Positions 33,901 to 47,115 of a stretch of DNA of 64,000 bases are shown in pieces (position 1 is the first letter of the stretch; every line of letters starts with the position of its first letter). The stretch spans positions 46,908-110,907 of the forward strand of contig JASANG010002396.1 of assembly GCA_030248215.1 (NCBI GenBank), written 5' to 3'. The translations under genes were made by a program, and so were the position numbers. The notes under the pieces were generated by a model, which worked only from the letters and a program-made list of their open reading frames with translations, did no database searches and was not told the origin of the DNA. Origin of the DNA: Enoplolaimus lenunculus. Lineage: Eukaryota > Nematoda > Enoplea > Enoplida > Thoracostomopsidae.

Positions 33901-36895
33901 TCGCTTTCGCGCTTTCAATTTCGTGCTTTTTTCCCGATCTCAAGAAGGTCAATAGAAGTGACCGCGGAATAACGACTTCTTTGCTTCCATCAATTAGTTT
34001 AATTTTAAGATCTCCAAATGGTGCGTTGTTGACGTATGTTTTGTAATATTGTGTTGCACTTGTCACATTTCTGTCTAACAGCTCCCCTCCTTCTGCGGTT
34101 TTCCAGTTGTGATTATTGCCATGCATATTTGATGCAACATACAAGTTTGACTCGCGGAACTTCAGTGCTCCGTTCATGCGCTCAACACAGTTTAAAAATG
34201 ACCCTCCCGGATATCTTGTGGTGAGGATGACTACGAGTTGATGACTGAATACATGTGCAAACGACAACCAGAACTGAACTTCTTTGAAGTCAGGCCCAAC
34301 ATCACTTCCACCGTCGCGTCGATAGATCCATGCAAAGTAACGCTTATTGGACAACCCGGTATACTGCAACACAGCTCGCAGGTCCATAAAATGTTGCGTA
34401 GCATTTCTGCCGTAAAAGTGTTGCGGTTTAACAACACCCACTGCATGAGGCTTATGCAAAGGATACTTTGGGATATAGTAGCTGGATACCTGTATTCCAC
34501 TTTTATATTCGTTTATATAATCAGTGCGTGGCCTTATTGGGGCCTGGCCGCGAATGCACAACGACGGATGTTGCGCATGAGTTGCCACAGTATCCATCCG
34601 AATCATAGCTGCATCGTCACTATCAATTTCAATAGCATCTTTGCATTTGGGCTCAATGTAATCTTTCAGTTTATAGAAAGCATTGCTCATGAACATGTCG
34701 GGAGAGAATTTCGTTGAAAAACCTCTCCGAGCTTTTTTGTAAGCAACGTTGGCTAATCCGTAGTGACGATGTGTTAACTTTCGCAACTTATGGCGCTTCT
34801 GGCAACAGTAAAACACGAGCGACTTGGAAAACTTGCGTCCGTAAACTTGTTCAAGATGTTTTTTGATTGATTCAAATGTAACCTTTTCACGAGGCCCTAT
34901 TATCTTCCCAGTATCATCCACAGGTTTAGATTGATTAAAAATATACGCCGTTGTATCTCTGCGGCTATCGGCACCTACGGCATTACTTTTGACGTATTCT
35001 TCAATCTCGTGGCCAATTCCTGCCGGCAGTTTTGGTTTTGCGTTTGGACGTATGTACTTTAGTTTTCGGAGACGCTCAAACTCTAATATCGTTTGGCGCT
35101 GCTGATAATCAAGGATTACTTTTTTCCACTGAGAAACAAACTTATTCTGCTTTTCAGCACTAAGTGTTTCACTTATACTAAGCAGTCTACCGCTACCGTC
35201 TAAATAGCTTCGCATTTCCGGTTCCTTGCGTTGCAAGGACAGCGAGATTTCGTTTAGAGCTGGTGGCAGTTTTAAATTTCTATGCTTTTTTGCATATAAA
35301 AAAACCTTATACAATGTCAATTTCAGTAATGTTTCGCTGGTTTCAGAGCCAGCTGCGGCCGCTATCTCGCTTGTTCTACAGTTAGGATGTCGCATAGCAT
35401 ACTCAAGAAATTTTGCTATATCCGTCTGATTTGCTGTCTTCCGTATTTCCTTCCGAATAAATTTCATTAATCCATCAGCACTACTATATTTTTTGTTAAA
35501 CAAAATGTTATCGATTTTCGTCTGAATAACATTAATCCGTTCAAGGTTGGCCTTAACTTTTGAGACAATTTCAGTCGGATTGCCGATTTTGTACTGTGCA
35601 CACTGCACTTTGGACAAGTTTCCAAATTTAATTGCGGCGTATTTTAAAATCTTTCTAGTAGACTGCGGGACCATGTTTAGCAATTTAATAAATTCGGCCC
35701 TACACACACTTGGGCTTGCCATTTTAGCGGCGAGTAAACTCACTCGCTGATCCACAGCATTTTGCATTGCTCGTATGTTTGATACAGGAACAACGAAGTA
35801 TTGTTTTAGTTTTTTCGAATAATATATACCGACTGGTAAATACTGTAATAAATAATTTATCGCTCGTTTTGTATCCAATTTTTTGGCAATTGTGAGCCAC
35901 GCTTCGCGAACAGTCGGACATTGACTACATAGAATGAAATGTGCGAGAAATATGTTTTTATAGATCCTGTCGTCTGAAATACGTTTCAAATACACTTGCG
36001 CCAGATGTGCAATATAACATTCAATACTGACTGATTCGCGGCCAATTTGCCAGTTATCGGACCATTTTTTCGGCCCAGCAGGTCGACGATCAAGCAAACG
36101 ATCGGTATCAAAACTGCAAAACAAAGCAAGAATATTTGTGGTGCAGTTTGAAACTGTCCAACATTTGAAAAACAGGTTTGCCACAACCAGATCAAAATAC
36201 ATTTTTAGTATAGGTATATATACAGAGCAAGCGGAGAAACAATTTGTATTTTGCAGGTGTTTTAGCACCTTTCCTCGCTTTGACCTGGCGGTGCGCATAG
36301 TCTAGAAATAAATTTTTGCGAACCGCAGTTCCTATACAGATGCATACCGGATCTTACCAACACGTAAAGTATTGTGCATTTGAGTTTAAAAACATTTTTC
36401 AAGAAAGACATAGAACTGTTTTTGAAGATTGTCTTATATACATTGTATAGGTTTGAAAGAAAAGCATAAAAATTTCTTTTGGCGAATGAATGCGAACTAA
36501 ATCGAATTCCGAAACCTGAATACCATAAAAATGTAGGTAAAGCACGCATACCTAGAATATACATCAGCATAGATTGCCAGTATATGCTGTCGTTTGTTGT
36601 CACCCTAAAACACAGAAAGGTCTGTCGCAATTCGTAAAAACTCCAAGGAAGTTTGGCTGTTAAACTTTTTATAAGGTCTATTTAAAAGCAAAAAATGTCC
36701 AACACATGTTTTAAAAAGAAAAAATAGTATTCTACGTTCAAGGGCTTGTTCTGATGATGGAACTCTACTGGAACTGTGTTGAAGGAGTTTAAGCACTTGA
36801 AAGCGCTGTATTATATGCTGAGTGGCAATCAGCAAATTTTTATCCTCACCTCGCATAAGATTCGAGGAATTAGCTGGCCATCTGGACCATAGCAT
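30902..36895 (-). CDS. DDE (RNase-H-like) transposase-derived protein with Cys/His motif and two PHD fingers
   Basis: Eight exons give a continuous 1258-residue frame: 36895-36850, 36301-36224, 36153-33729, 33290-33148, 32847-32611, 32261-31791, 31514-31353, 31116-30902. The catalytic core reads IEIDSDDAAMIRMDT (D near residue 551), YRRDGGSDVGPDFKEVQFWL (D near 655) and NCVERMNGAL (E near 700), fitting a DDE triad. From memory, uncharacterised cnidarian, sponge and mollusc proteins share DGGPDH...NPVER plus a PDPxRPWG..C..C...GH segment; here FPVPDPARPWGSLDCETC then NLPCRGHF (residues about 860-895). A Ser/Asp-rich linker follows. PHD 1 has CRSC, CIRC, HLTC, FICC (about 1135-1185); PHD 2 has CSAC, CRSC, HDEC, WCDAC (about 1195-1240). 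PHD fingers usually read histone-H3 tails. Introns and an intact frame suggest a functioning, possibly domesticated gene. The large exon has no stops. The first exon is short and less certain. Confidence 0.85.
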
Positions 36896-36924
36896 GGCTG
36901 TGTATCACGTCGATTATGAATAGT

Positions 36925-37360
36925 TGTTGAATGATTGTCTGAACAATTTTCAGTGTCTTTTTCCGATTCAGAGGAATCTAGAAGAACACACCAATGACGA
37001 ATTTGATCTGCATATACATTTTATTACGCTCGTTTTGCAAAACAAAGTATGGCTCACAAATTCTAATAAAACTTTAATAGGTATTGCATATAACAAAAAT
37101 ACCTAAAGTGAGTGACTCAAAATGAAGCATTTTAAACTTTTTTGCAGCAATAAAAGTTCACAAATCCGTTTAACAGAATACCGAAAAATTGGAAGTTCGA
37201 CAACGGCACATTGGGCTAGGATTGGGGCGTATGCTTGAATTTTAATAAACAGCAATTGAGACTGTGTTTAATTGCTGATCTAAACCTTTTGCACACTATT
37301 TGTCTTCAACTGCACCCAACCAAAAGGGTATAAAATCAATAATACGAAACCAAAATCCCA
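36925..37360. other. Intergenic, no gene recognised
   Basis: This is the upstream flank of the DDE/PHD gene. I see no exon or clear promoter motif that I would defend. Confidence 0.4.
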
Positions 37361-37369
37361 TATAAAAGG

Positions 37370-38560
37370 TACAAAAACGATATGAAATGAAAATATATAC
37401 CTACATATATATGAATAAGTAAAACACAGAAAATAAAAAAGTTTGTATGTAATTGTTTTATTTCAAAATTCACTAGTATACATCACATGTTTTTTGTTAG
37501 ATGAAAAGATAATTTCCTGTTTCTAGAAAGTATAGCAACGAAAATATAAAATACTATAAATTTTTTGGTTTGAAAATGGTATACAGCGAGAAAAATGAAA
37601 CACAGTGTTGTATTCTTGATCTTTTTCAGTCGTATAGCATGTCATAAAACGGTGCCAGTGCCGTAAAATATGCCAATCAAAGTAAAATAAAAAAACCCTA
37701 AAGCTCAGAAAACGGTATGAAATGAAAATTGCATGCACAACACAAAACCCTACAACAACACTATACCTCCGATTCCAGACTGACATTTTCTGTCCGATGA
37801 AAAATTATTTCCCTTTTCTCGAAAAGTAAAAGCAACTGTGTAAAAATAGAAAATAATTTTTTGGTTTGAAAATGGTTTACACAGCGGGAAAATGGAAGAT
37901 AAAAGTGTTGTTTCTCCTTCATCTTTTTCTGTCAGATAGCATGCGGGAATTTGTAATAAAACGGTGCCAGTGCAGTATAAAATGAGCCAACCACAGTAAA
38001 AATAAAAAACCGCTATTAAAGCTCAGAAAACGGTATGAAATGAAAATTGCATGCACAACACAAAACCCTACAACAACACTATACCTCCGATTCCAGACTG
38101 ACATTTTCTGTCCGATGAAAAATTATTTCCCTTTTCTCGAAAAGTAAAAGCAACTGTGTAAAAATAGAAAATAATTTTTTGGTTTGAAAATGGTTTACAC
38201 AGCGGGAAAATGGAAGATAAAAGTGTTGTTTCTCCTTCATCTTTTTCTGTCAGATAGCATGCGTGAACTTGTAATAAAACGGTGCCAGTGCAGTATAAAA
38301 TGAGCCAACAAAGTAAAATAAAAAAAAGTGCTAAAAGCTACATATGTGTAAGAAAACGGTATGAAATGAAAACATATACTTGGAGGCACAATGCATATCA
38401 AAATCACTACAAGAACACCTATGTAGTACAAATTTGGACTGATATTGTGTGTCTGATGAATAACATGTTTCTCGTTTTTTTGAAATGTATACAGAACCTG
38501 AAATATTGTTGGTTTTAAAATTGTTCACACAGCGAGAAAAAATAAAGATTTTTTCTCAAG
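37370..38560. repeat. Tandem array of four ~320-bp units
   Basis: The landmark cggtatgaaatgaaaat recurs at 37,713, 38,031 and 38,357 (spacing 318 and 326), with a diverged first copy near 37,379. Units share acactatacctccgattcc, cattttctgtccgatgaaa, gtgccagtgcagtataaaatg and gtttacacagcgggaaaatg. The middle two are nearly identical; the outer two have diverged. Small open frames on the minus strand repeat with the unit and are unlikely to be genes. The array lies between the DDE/PHD gene and the F-box gene. Confidence 0.9.
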
Positions 38561-38800
38561 TTTCAGTCAGCAGGATGGGATGTTACCTGTTACAGCTTGA
38601 AACAAAGCGTACAATTGCAAAAATCACATTCTTTTACGTCACGAAAAACGTTTCACGCAATACAAGCGAAAAGCATTGCGTATATGAATATAGATATGCG
38701 CAACAACAAAACATCAAAAAGCGTTGAACAAAAGCGATTTACCATGTTTTCAAACCAACTTCACGAACACGAAATATATCCCATGTTTTATTTTCGCCAC

Positions 38801-41800
38801 CTATGTTCCTGACAACATAAAACTGAAGCCAACACCTGGGAAAAACAAGCGTTTCAATGATACATACCATTCATACAATGGTTTTTCCAAGCATACACGA
38901 CAAAAAGTTGCATATATATGTCTTAAAAACGTATATGAGACATTTTTTTCGACATACCATCAACAACAGATAATGCTGAGGAATTTTTAGAATCTGGCGT
39001 TCCCGCAAAAGTTTCATCATCTGACGAATGTGTACGTGATTTTTCTGGTCCCGCACACAATCCATCTTTTGGCGAACCAAACATAAGCTCATGCTCTTCT
39101 GAAACAATTGACAGAACTCAAATAAACAAAAGTGTTTACATAGCATATGCATATATTTCTTTGGATCAATGTGAATCAAATCTGAACCCGTGATTTGAAA
39201 TCCATGCAGCATTCAGTGCTGATAGCTATGGTGTCTTTGAACCTACGAAATACGGGTTTCATATTTGGTATATACAGTTTTTATTTGGACTACACCCATT
39301 CAAAATATCCGCAGCTCGCGCAACGCGATTGTTTTACGTATCAGCCAATGTGCTTATACAGTGTTGGTCATGCCGTTTTTGTTTGCAATGTCTAGAAAGC
39401 CAAAAGCAAAAACTATTTTTAAAAAATATTTAAAAACCAAAGATATTGCTGCACGATTTGGACTATTCCGATTCCCTATTCTAAAACACCGCCAACACAG
39501 TATCCGCACGTCAAAATGCAATTTGATTGCATAGAGGTCAATATTGTTTGTTTTAATAAATGACAAGACCCAAGACAGCGCATAAACGTTTGGATTCAAA
39601 GTGATTACGGTAGAAAGGTATATAAAAAGCAACACATACCGTTGGAAAATTTATGTATTGACGATGAGGTTTCAGTTTCCGCACCAGATTCATTGGCGAA
39701 CGTATTGCACTCACTGCCTGAGTCTAGATGTTCGCCAAACGATATGTCGCGCTCACTGATGGAATCTTGGTGTTCGCCAGACATGTCGCGTTCGCCGCCT
39801 GAATCATGATGTTCGCCAGATTTTAGGTGCTCACTGCTTAAATCATGTGCGTCAGCTGATTTTTCGCGGTCTCTGCTTGAATCTAGGTGTCTGCCTATTA
39901 ATCGTTTCCGTCTTCGTATGACGTGCAAGGATTTCGGTGATTCTGGAATACCAGAGTCATGTATATACTATAAATATTTGCGCCATGAGCAGTATGGAAG
40001 AATGCAAGTAGATATCCGGCACCGATACAACGAACATACCAGTTTATATATACGTACGTATACCTTTAATATAAGAAATATTTCAGGTCAAAGAATAAAA
40101 AGATTGTTTTAATACATAAAATATGAAAAAAACGAAAACTATATACTTTGTTTCGACACGCTGGATCCACTACGACCACTAGTATTTTCAGACTCTGGTT
40201 GTGAGCGCAATGTCGCGAGATCACGATTGAGATCATTTCGAGATTCGTTGCAACTATGACTTGACATAGCTTGTTCGCTAGTGGAAGCCAACGGAACTAC
40301 AACAAAAAACAATTAAATACTATAAAGTATGAGCAAGCCCGCTACAGCTTAAGGTACAAATATTTGTATAAACATGTTTTAATAACACTTGAAAGCAGTG
40401 ATGATTCAAGATTCGGATGCCGGTTTCTTAAAATGCGTGTACGCTTTAAACTTTGGAATTGAAAATTATTCACATCCAAACGTCTGGAGTGACAGAATAC
40501 ATACCTTCGTATCGGTCAAAACTCCAATGCAATCACGACCTCTCAGTAGCCACAACCGCGAGTTCACACTTTACTGATAAAAAACCTTTAAAACCTAGTT
40601 TCATTTATTTTTTTGTAATTATTTTCTTCTATCATCACAAAATTCAAAACGTACCCTGCCTATCAATGTTTGAAGACAATACTTTGTCGCTGGTAGCACG
40701 ACACGACAAAGTTGGACCTTGATCTTGAGCTTGTATACCAATGCTATCATCGGCTGCGGATAGCGATACCGTTTTTTGGACAACTGCATGCTGGGCTTCG
40801 TCATGAGAACTGCTGTCACTGCTGAACTTTGGATCTGGGGGCGTACGCATCACTAAAATGTTTTACGCAGACTTGGAGTAGACGGTATTTAAAACCGCAT
40901 TGTATATATTCTCGCTTGGTGTTTCTACATATCAGTACGTGCCGAATTTTTAAATCTAATGGCCAAGAAAAATGCAAAAGGTTGGGTCTATCTTCATACT
41001 GCTGCTTTAGTTCGCAAGCTCTCTGTATCGATTTTTTTCGTGACAAATTAGTGTATCAAACAGGGCGTAGGTACGATGCGACATATACGTGTATACCTAT
41101 GACTCCTGGCAAAATAAAATTCAAAACTTCAGTTGTGCCACATGTATAGGAACATAGAGTTTGTAGGGTACCGGGTTTGATTTTAACGTGGTGTAATACT
41201 TACCATTGTGCAATTCTTCAGCGGTAAACATACGGAATTCGGCTGAAAAAGTATACGTAATATATTTAGCGGTGGTTTGTATACGCTATGTCTTAAGTCA
41301 TCTTAAAATAGTTCTTGGACTATGTTTAAAACACGAATCTATGCAAAGTGAAACATTTCATATCAGAAAAACACAGTTTTTTTACCCGAAACAAATTCAA
41401 TACTCCATACACTGAACGTAGACTCACGTGTATAGACCAAATCCCATTTGAACACAAATTTATCATAGTCGATTCCGTTGAAATCGTCCAATCCAGATAT
41501 TGCATGGAAATATTGTCCAAATTTGAGTCTGACTGCCGATACGATTCGATTTGATAGTAGATTGCGAAGAATCATAATTGTAAACGACGAAGACGGTTTA
41601 GAAATAAACACAAATTTCAGATTTGGAGCTCCATTTGGTTTTTGAACCAGGCACGTCCCAATTGAACTAGAGTTGTACACACTAATCACTTCTAAAAACA
41701 TCAGGTTTTTCCAGATTGGCACAATCAGTTCTCTGTCGATCTCATCAACATATTGATTGCTAATATCCAAGATCTTAAGCGAATTCATATTGCGCGATAT

Positions 41801-42831
41801 CACTTCTCCGCAATGTAAGTCCATACCGATAACACCTGTCAACCGCAAAAATTGAATGGCCGACAATTCTTGTGCCCTTAGCAACAATTGCAAATCGTCA
41901 GGAAAAAACCGAACGCCATTTGTTAAGCGCAAACACCGTAGATATAGTTGCGCAATGTAAGTTAAAATGTCTCTTGAGAACCCGTAACAGTCATACAGCG
42001 CAAGCGACACAAGATTGGCAAAGGATGTGCAGATTTGAATTCCATCTGCGTCTTGCAGTGTGGAGGCATTTAGATGAACTAGCTTAATACTTTGACTAAA
42101 ACGAGAGCAGAGAACTCGTACTGTTTCCGAAACGACATGTTTGGAACGCAGCACAATCTGTTCAAGTACTTCTGATCGCATATTTTTAAGCAACCAAATG
42201 AGTGAGCCTTCTGTGACTCCATCGCACTGAGAGATCTCTAAAGCACGCAAGTGTTGCCATTGCATTGAAATTGACTTGTACACAGTCACTGAGTTATAAT
42301 CAGCGCAAACAAGAGCGCTGAAGTGGGCGACGTTCGGAAATCGTGTACATAAAGTTTGCTGGTCCTGCGGAGAAACTCTAGATGCGTATGATACTGAAAG
42401 CTTGATGACTTTGATAAAGGTTACATCCGGCAAAAACTCGTTAAAATCACAACGATTAGAATCATAAATAATGGCAATCGTGACAAGAGAGCCTGCTTTC
42501 GAAGCAATGAACTTTTTAATAGCGTCAGACGTATTATGATTCACATGGCGCAAAGAAATTCGAATCTTATTCCAAAACATGTTCATGTTAGCGCATTGGT
42601 ACATTGAGCGGCAAACCAACATTACATTACAAATATCGCGACAGCTTAAGTACGAGAACACCTTGGCGATCAATTCGGGAGGCAGCGTTAAGTTTATAGG
42701 GTTGTCTGAAAATACAAAATACGTTGCAATGCAAAACTTGCACAATTGTCGAGATATCTTAAAGTTTTTCTCGAACCTTTCACATATATATACCTATTTT
42801 ACGGAGATATAGAATCCCATAATTGAAATTG
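38801..42831 (-). CDS. F-box/LRR protein with long acidic Ser/His-rich tail (5' end not found)
   Basis: Exons in consistent phase: 42831-42794, 42705-41428, 41242-41204, 40852-40655, 40296-40147, 39942-39640, 39096-38958 and a tiny last exon 38808-38801 (about 717 codons; start codon missing). The F-box starts at NLTLPPELIAKVFSYLSCRD and continues VMLVCRSMYQCANMNMFWNKI. About ten leucine-rich repeats follow, for example LRALEISQCDGVTEGSLIWLL, of the Cys-containing FBXL type. By family, such proteins join SKP1-CUL1 ubiquitin ligases and choose substrates through the LRRs. The tail from exon 40852 on is Ser/Asp/Glu-rich with short degenerate repeats (SSEHLKSGEHHDSGGERD). The tail exons are supported by phase and splice sites only; the last exon is doubtful. 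It lies upstream, on the same strand, of the DDE/PHD gene. Confidence 0.8.
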
Positions 42832-45674
42832 CTGTATAAAATCAAAGTTTATGAGCTATAACTGCCGAACCTATGTTTTGAGTATCGATTTTGATAATTT
42901 TTTGCAATAGAATAGCCTGCAAAACCTAAATACCTAAAAATATTTCGCCGAAGAACATTCTAGGCTTTTAAACCGCAATAAAACTACTTCTGAAACTCTA
43001 AAATGTAGTTTACAAAGCCCTATGGGTTGAAATTGAAACTTAAATATTGTTACATTAGGCCAATGTTACTTTTATGGGCGTAGATTAAGCGTATTCCTAA
43101 ACCTTATAAACCCTCCAAGCCACTTTTGTGCGTTATATACATTTATCACTTACATGAAGTCATGTTTTTTGACACAATATTGCTGTCTTGCACTGTCAAT
43201 ATGATAAAATATATATATTTTTACAGAATAAAAATCTCAAATATAACAATCTTTTTAAACAAACCGAATTCCACAGAACATATCAAAAGCAAGAGCGCTT
43301 TTCAACTTGCTCAAGTCAGGGTAAAACCAGAGGTGATAAAACACCGGAGCCGGAGTTCAAGAAATTTTCCCCGAGCCGTAGGTCAACAAATTTTGCCGGA
43401 GCCGGAGGTGAGGCAAAATTTGAGGAAGTGTAAAAATGATGTTTAATTTGCTAAATTGTACCAAATATTTTTAAGGTGTGTTAAAATCTTTTGGTTTAAA
43501 TATGCATTACGAAATCTCGGTAAAAAATTTTGTCTCAACCAAAGAAAACGAAGCGCCCAAGCCAATACAGCATATAAATTTTGTAAAATTTTATGCAGTT
43601 TCTCAACTGAAATTGCCTCCGCAGACAAAAATTTTACCGCAGCCGCCAAAGCCAGAGGTAGATCTTCTGCCGGAACTGAATACAAACTATAGAAGGAGCA
43701 TATTTCACATTAAAACCTTACATACACAGCCCCTACAAAGAATCGTTTCTCAATTCTTTTCAAATGTATATAGGTATTTGACAACGTGTGAGAGCAATTA
43801 AAATATTACCGTTGCGCTCGGAAATTTGAAGTGTCCAAAAGTGTTTGATATATGTGTGCCTATTGCGACGAGGGTGGGGGGAGGTTATAAAACTGACCGC
43901 CCACTTTGTGAGTAAAACATGGTAAAGGCGTTTTGACTGCATCCCACTTTTGAGCAAACTTGACGGAAAAGTACCCAAAACTTTTGACACGCTCAAAAAC
44001 GTGGCTTGATCTACTATCGGTCCTCGGAATATGTGACCCCACTTTTAAGAGAAGAGATTGGCGCCTATACCAAGTATCAAGACTAACGGTTTTGAGTACA
44101 TTTTAAATATAGTAAAAAACAAAGTCAAATTTTTACGCGTCTAAAAGGGAAGTTTTTACGAGTCTAAGTTAAATTTTTACGCGTCTAAGTAAATTTTTAC
44201 GTGTCTGCTTCGCTTTAAAGCAATAAAACAGTTGTTTTGCAGCATCAGAAGAAAAATTAGCAACGGAAACAATGCTCTTCAAAACGAAGTGGCGAACGCA
44301 TCAACCCCTGAAGTTGCGAGCCGGCCTTTGGGGAAAAGTGCGCACGAGCCAATAAAATTTGTAACACTCAAACGAGACCAGAGCCAGCATTTCAAGAAGG
44401 TGCGCAGAAATAGTGCAGTACCTATGCGCTGTCTACATTCAGAGATCAGCCCATATTTTGAAGCAAAACGCTTTATAATACAATACACAGTTATAAGAAA
44501 AGTTTTATTTTAACGTATTTTAAAATATGATAGTGATTGAAGCTACTCCAACATAAGCTATAAAAACCAAACAGAAGTCTTCAAAACTTTGCAAATACCG
44601 GGATACAACTGTTTGTTTCAAGCTTTTTAGAATTTTACAAAAAACGGTGGCTGACCCTATACCGCTTCCTGAAGCCTTTGTAATACATGCCACCATTCCT
44701 CACAAACGTACGTTTTTACGACCATCAGATTCCATATAAAATTTCATTCACAGGCGCATTTCACTTGCAAAATACAAGTTGCTACAAAACAATTACTCAT
44801 ATAACGGCCTCTAATGTTCGTTCAAGTTGAAATTGTGCGAACATGTAATTACCGTTTTTTATGTTGCTCATCACGACTTGTTTCATTTTAAATTGCACTT
44901 TAAAGTTTATACGAAAGTGGATAGCCTTTATAGTAATTGTCTGGATGACTTTCACTTGTGTTTTATGCTTCTTAGAAACTTTTTGTTCATGCGAACTAAA
45001 AGTTTGGAAATTTTTGCTGTGAGCCTGCGTAGGAGCCGAAAAGCTATCGTTGCATGTTTTGCAACGCAAATGGATCAGATATCCTGCTTTAAAAGCTAAA
45101 AAGCTAGAAATCAGTGTTTTTCTGCAACACGAGCTCCAAAACGTTTTTAAGTTTTGTAAGAGGAGAAATTGGGAAATCATGTATAATATATATGTATCAA
45201 TCTTCATTCGCTGTTTTGCTTTTAAACCTATAAATTTTTGGACGTATCCAAAGCTAAAAATCTTGGAACCGCAACAGCAAAACATAATCAACGTTTCAAG
45301 GTAGGTATAAAAATTTGAATTTGTATATATAATTCATCCTTCAAAATCTTCATTCCCAGTTTCTAGACGTATCATAAATCTTCCACATCACCTGCAACTC
45401 TTCAGTGCTTCTCTAAAACAATATAGTATTTTGATGATAAACAATATTTCAAAAGTGAATTTCAGTTTGATTGACGGATTTTTATCTTCTAAAACAAATG
45501 AAATTTTTTGGTATTCACAAATAGCAGCAAAAGTAGAAAAGTCACACGGTCAATCTTAAGGTGAAATTGTGCAAATATAGTTTTGTATAAAAACAGGTCC
45601 GAACGCAGCAAATATACCCTAGTGGAAATGAAACAAACGGAAAAACGCCGGCAATCCTGGCCAGGTCTGGCCGG

Positions 45675-46175
45675 CAGGGACAGGTGGTCTCGGTCAAAAA
45701 AGTGAGACCAAGACCATATCGGGACCCAACCGACGCCCAGGATTTTGGCATTTCCACTGTCTCGAAATACCATCGGTACAATCCCTCAGACCTATACCTA
45801 TATATAGAGTTGTTTTTGCACCCGAGCAAACCGAATAGAGCAGAAAATTTTTTAACATAGCGTTACGTTTTATGCGGAAGAGCCATTTTTAAATGCAATT
45901 ATTTGTGGTTTGTCACAATAAAATCAAAGGTTTTGGGTTTCCTTTCAAAAACAAAATTTTGGATAACCGGAGGGGTCATCCTGTTTCTCACAGAGCGGTG
46001 TTGGTCGGCGAAAGGCGCAAGTATTTCCGGGCCAAAGCTGCGATAGAAAAATTTTGTTGCTAATATCGATTTCTCACCTCTTTGGTCTCTGTTTGTAACC
46101 CAGGGAGACTGAAAAAAGCGAGGCCGAGACCAACCAAATCTCGAGACTTGCCGAGACCGAGACCGTCCAGCCCTG
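45675..46175. mobile_element. hAT-like MITE, CAGGGATGGGCGG family (copy 3)
   Basis: Left end cagggacaggtggtctcgg and right end ccgagaccgtccagccctg are inverted repeats. The flanks ctggccgg and ccggtcgg agree at 6 of 8 bases, a worn hAT-type duplication. The interior (tttgtcacaataaaatcaaag, ttgggtttcctttcaaaaa, gcgcaagtatttccg) matches in inverse or direct order the 15.07-15.81 kb copy, so one family is present in both halves of the window. Confidence 0.8.
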
Positions 46176-46421
46176 CCGGTCGGTTTAAGCGGCCGAGGGC
46201 GCCTGATACGCAACATGACACTTCTTGTCATTTAAACTTTGAAACTTCAGTCAGTGCGATACCATAAAATGCTGAACTAAAAAATTTTAAAAATCGTGAC
46301 TTAAGATTTCAATTTAAATTTACCTGATATCTATATAAATGCAACTGCTTTCATATTAAAAATATTATATATATATATATACGTGTTCTATTAAAGTTTT
46401 ACAAGTCTAAAATATACAAAA

Positions 46422-46706
46422 ATGCCGTCAAATTACGTAACTAATGCTACGTTTCTGGTGTTAACACTGCTTACTGTAATGATTGGTGCCTACAGCAGGA
46501 TCCAGGAATTGCAAGCGATCATTGTTATTCTATGCGGTCATTTTACGTTTCCTATTGCCGAGTTTCTGGGGCGCTCGATCTACTGTTATCAACATGGGCA
46601 GCTTGATCAACATGCCACAGCCTTATTCCGATTGTTTGTACGAGCAATAATTTCGCTATTTCTCATGATTGTTGCCGTCAGGTTCATTCTGCGACAAAAC
46701 AATTAA
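46422..46706 (+). CDS. Small membrane protein candidate (94 residues), unknown
   Basis: An uninterrupted ATG-to-TAA frame on the strand opposite to the gene cluster. It has two hydrophobic segments (VTNATFLVLTLLTVMIGAY plus QAIIVILCGHFTFPIAEFL, and AIISLFLMIVAVRFIL) and a basic end. A (TA)n TATA-like tract lies about 55 bp upstream of the ATG and the start context is aaaaATG. I do not recognise a family. Codon content looks protein-like, and a chance 94-codon frame with helix-like hydrophobicity is less common in such AT-rich DNA, but a spurious frame cannot be excluded. Confidence 0.35.
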   Translation: MPSNYVTNATFLVLTLLTVMIGAYSRIQELQAIIVILCGHFTFPIAEFLGRSIYCYQHGQLDQHATALFRLFVRAIISLFLMIVAVRFILRQNN

Positions 46707-47115
46707 AGAACTGATCTCAGTGAGTAGAAAGAAAATGATAAAAAATGTATGTACAAAATTTTTGTTTTCATGACATAAAAACAGTATTTTGGCCGATATT
46801 TATACTTTGCATCAGGGTGCAGCCTGAGGTATAAAATGCCAAAGCCGAAAAGCACAGACGCGGAATTGCTCTCACTCGGTCATCATTTCTAGGAAACAGT
46901 CTTTTCGACATATGTGCAGTTTTAAAAGGATACCTGCGTTAAACTGTTTTAAAAGTCGAGCGATCTGTTGCCGTTGATGGTAGCCAACAGAATATGTCTG
47001 CAGCAAATTTCATTGTGAAGCTTAGAAAAACTTTTCGAATTATATTTCGGGAAAGTACAAAACACATTGCAGATGTCGAGAAAGGCAACAAACTCGACGA
47101 GATATTTACTGGTTT

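Noticed and set aside
44797-45291. 164-codon minus-strand frame with a CxxC...H...H pattern
   Set aside because: The ligand spacing does not fit a C2H2 or U1-type zinc finger and the rest is AT-biased; kept only as a remark.
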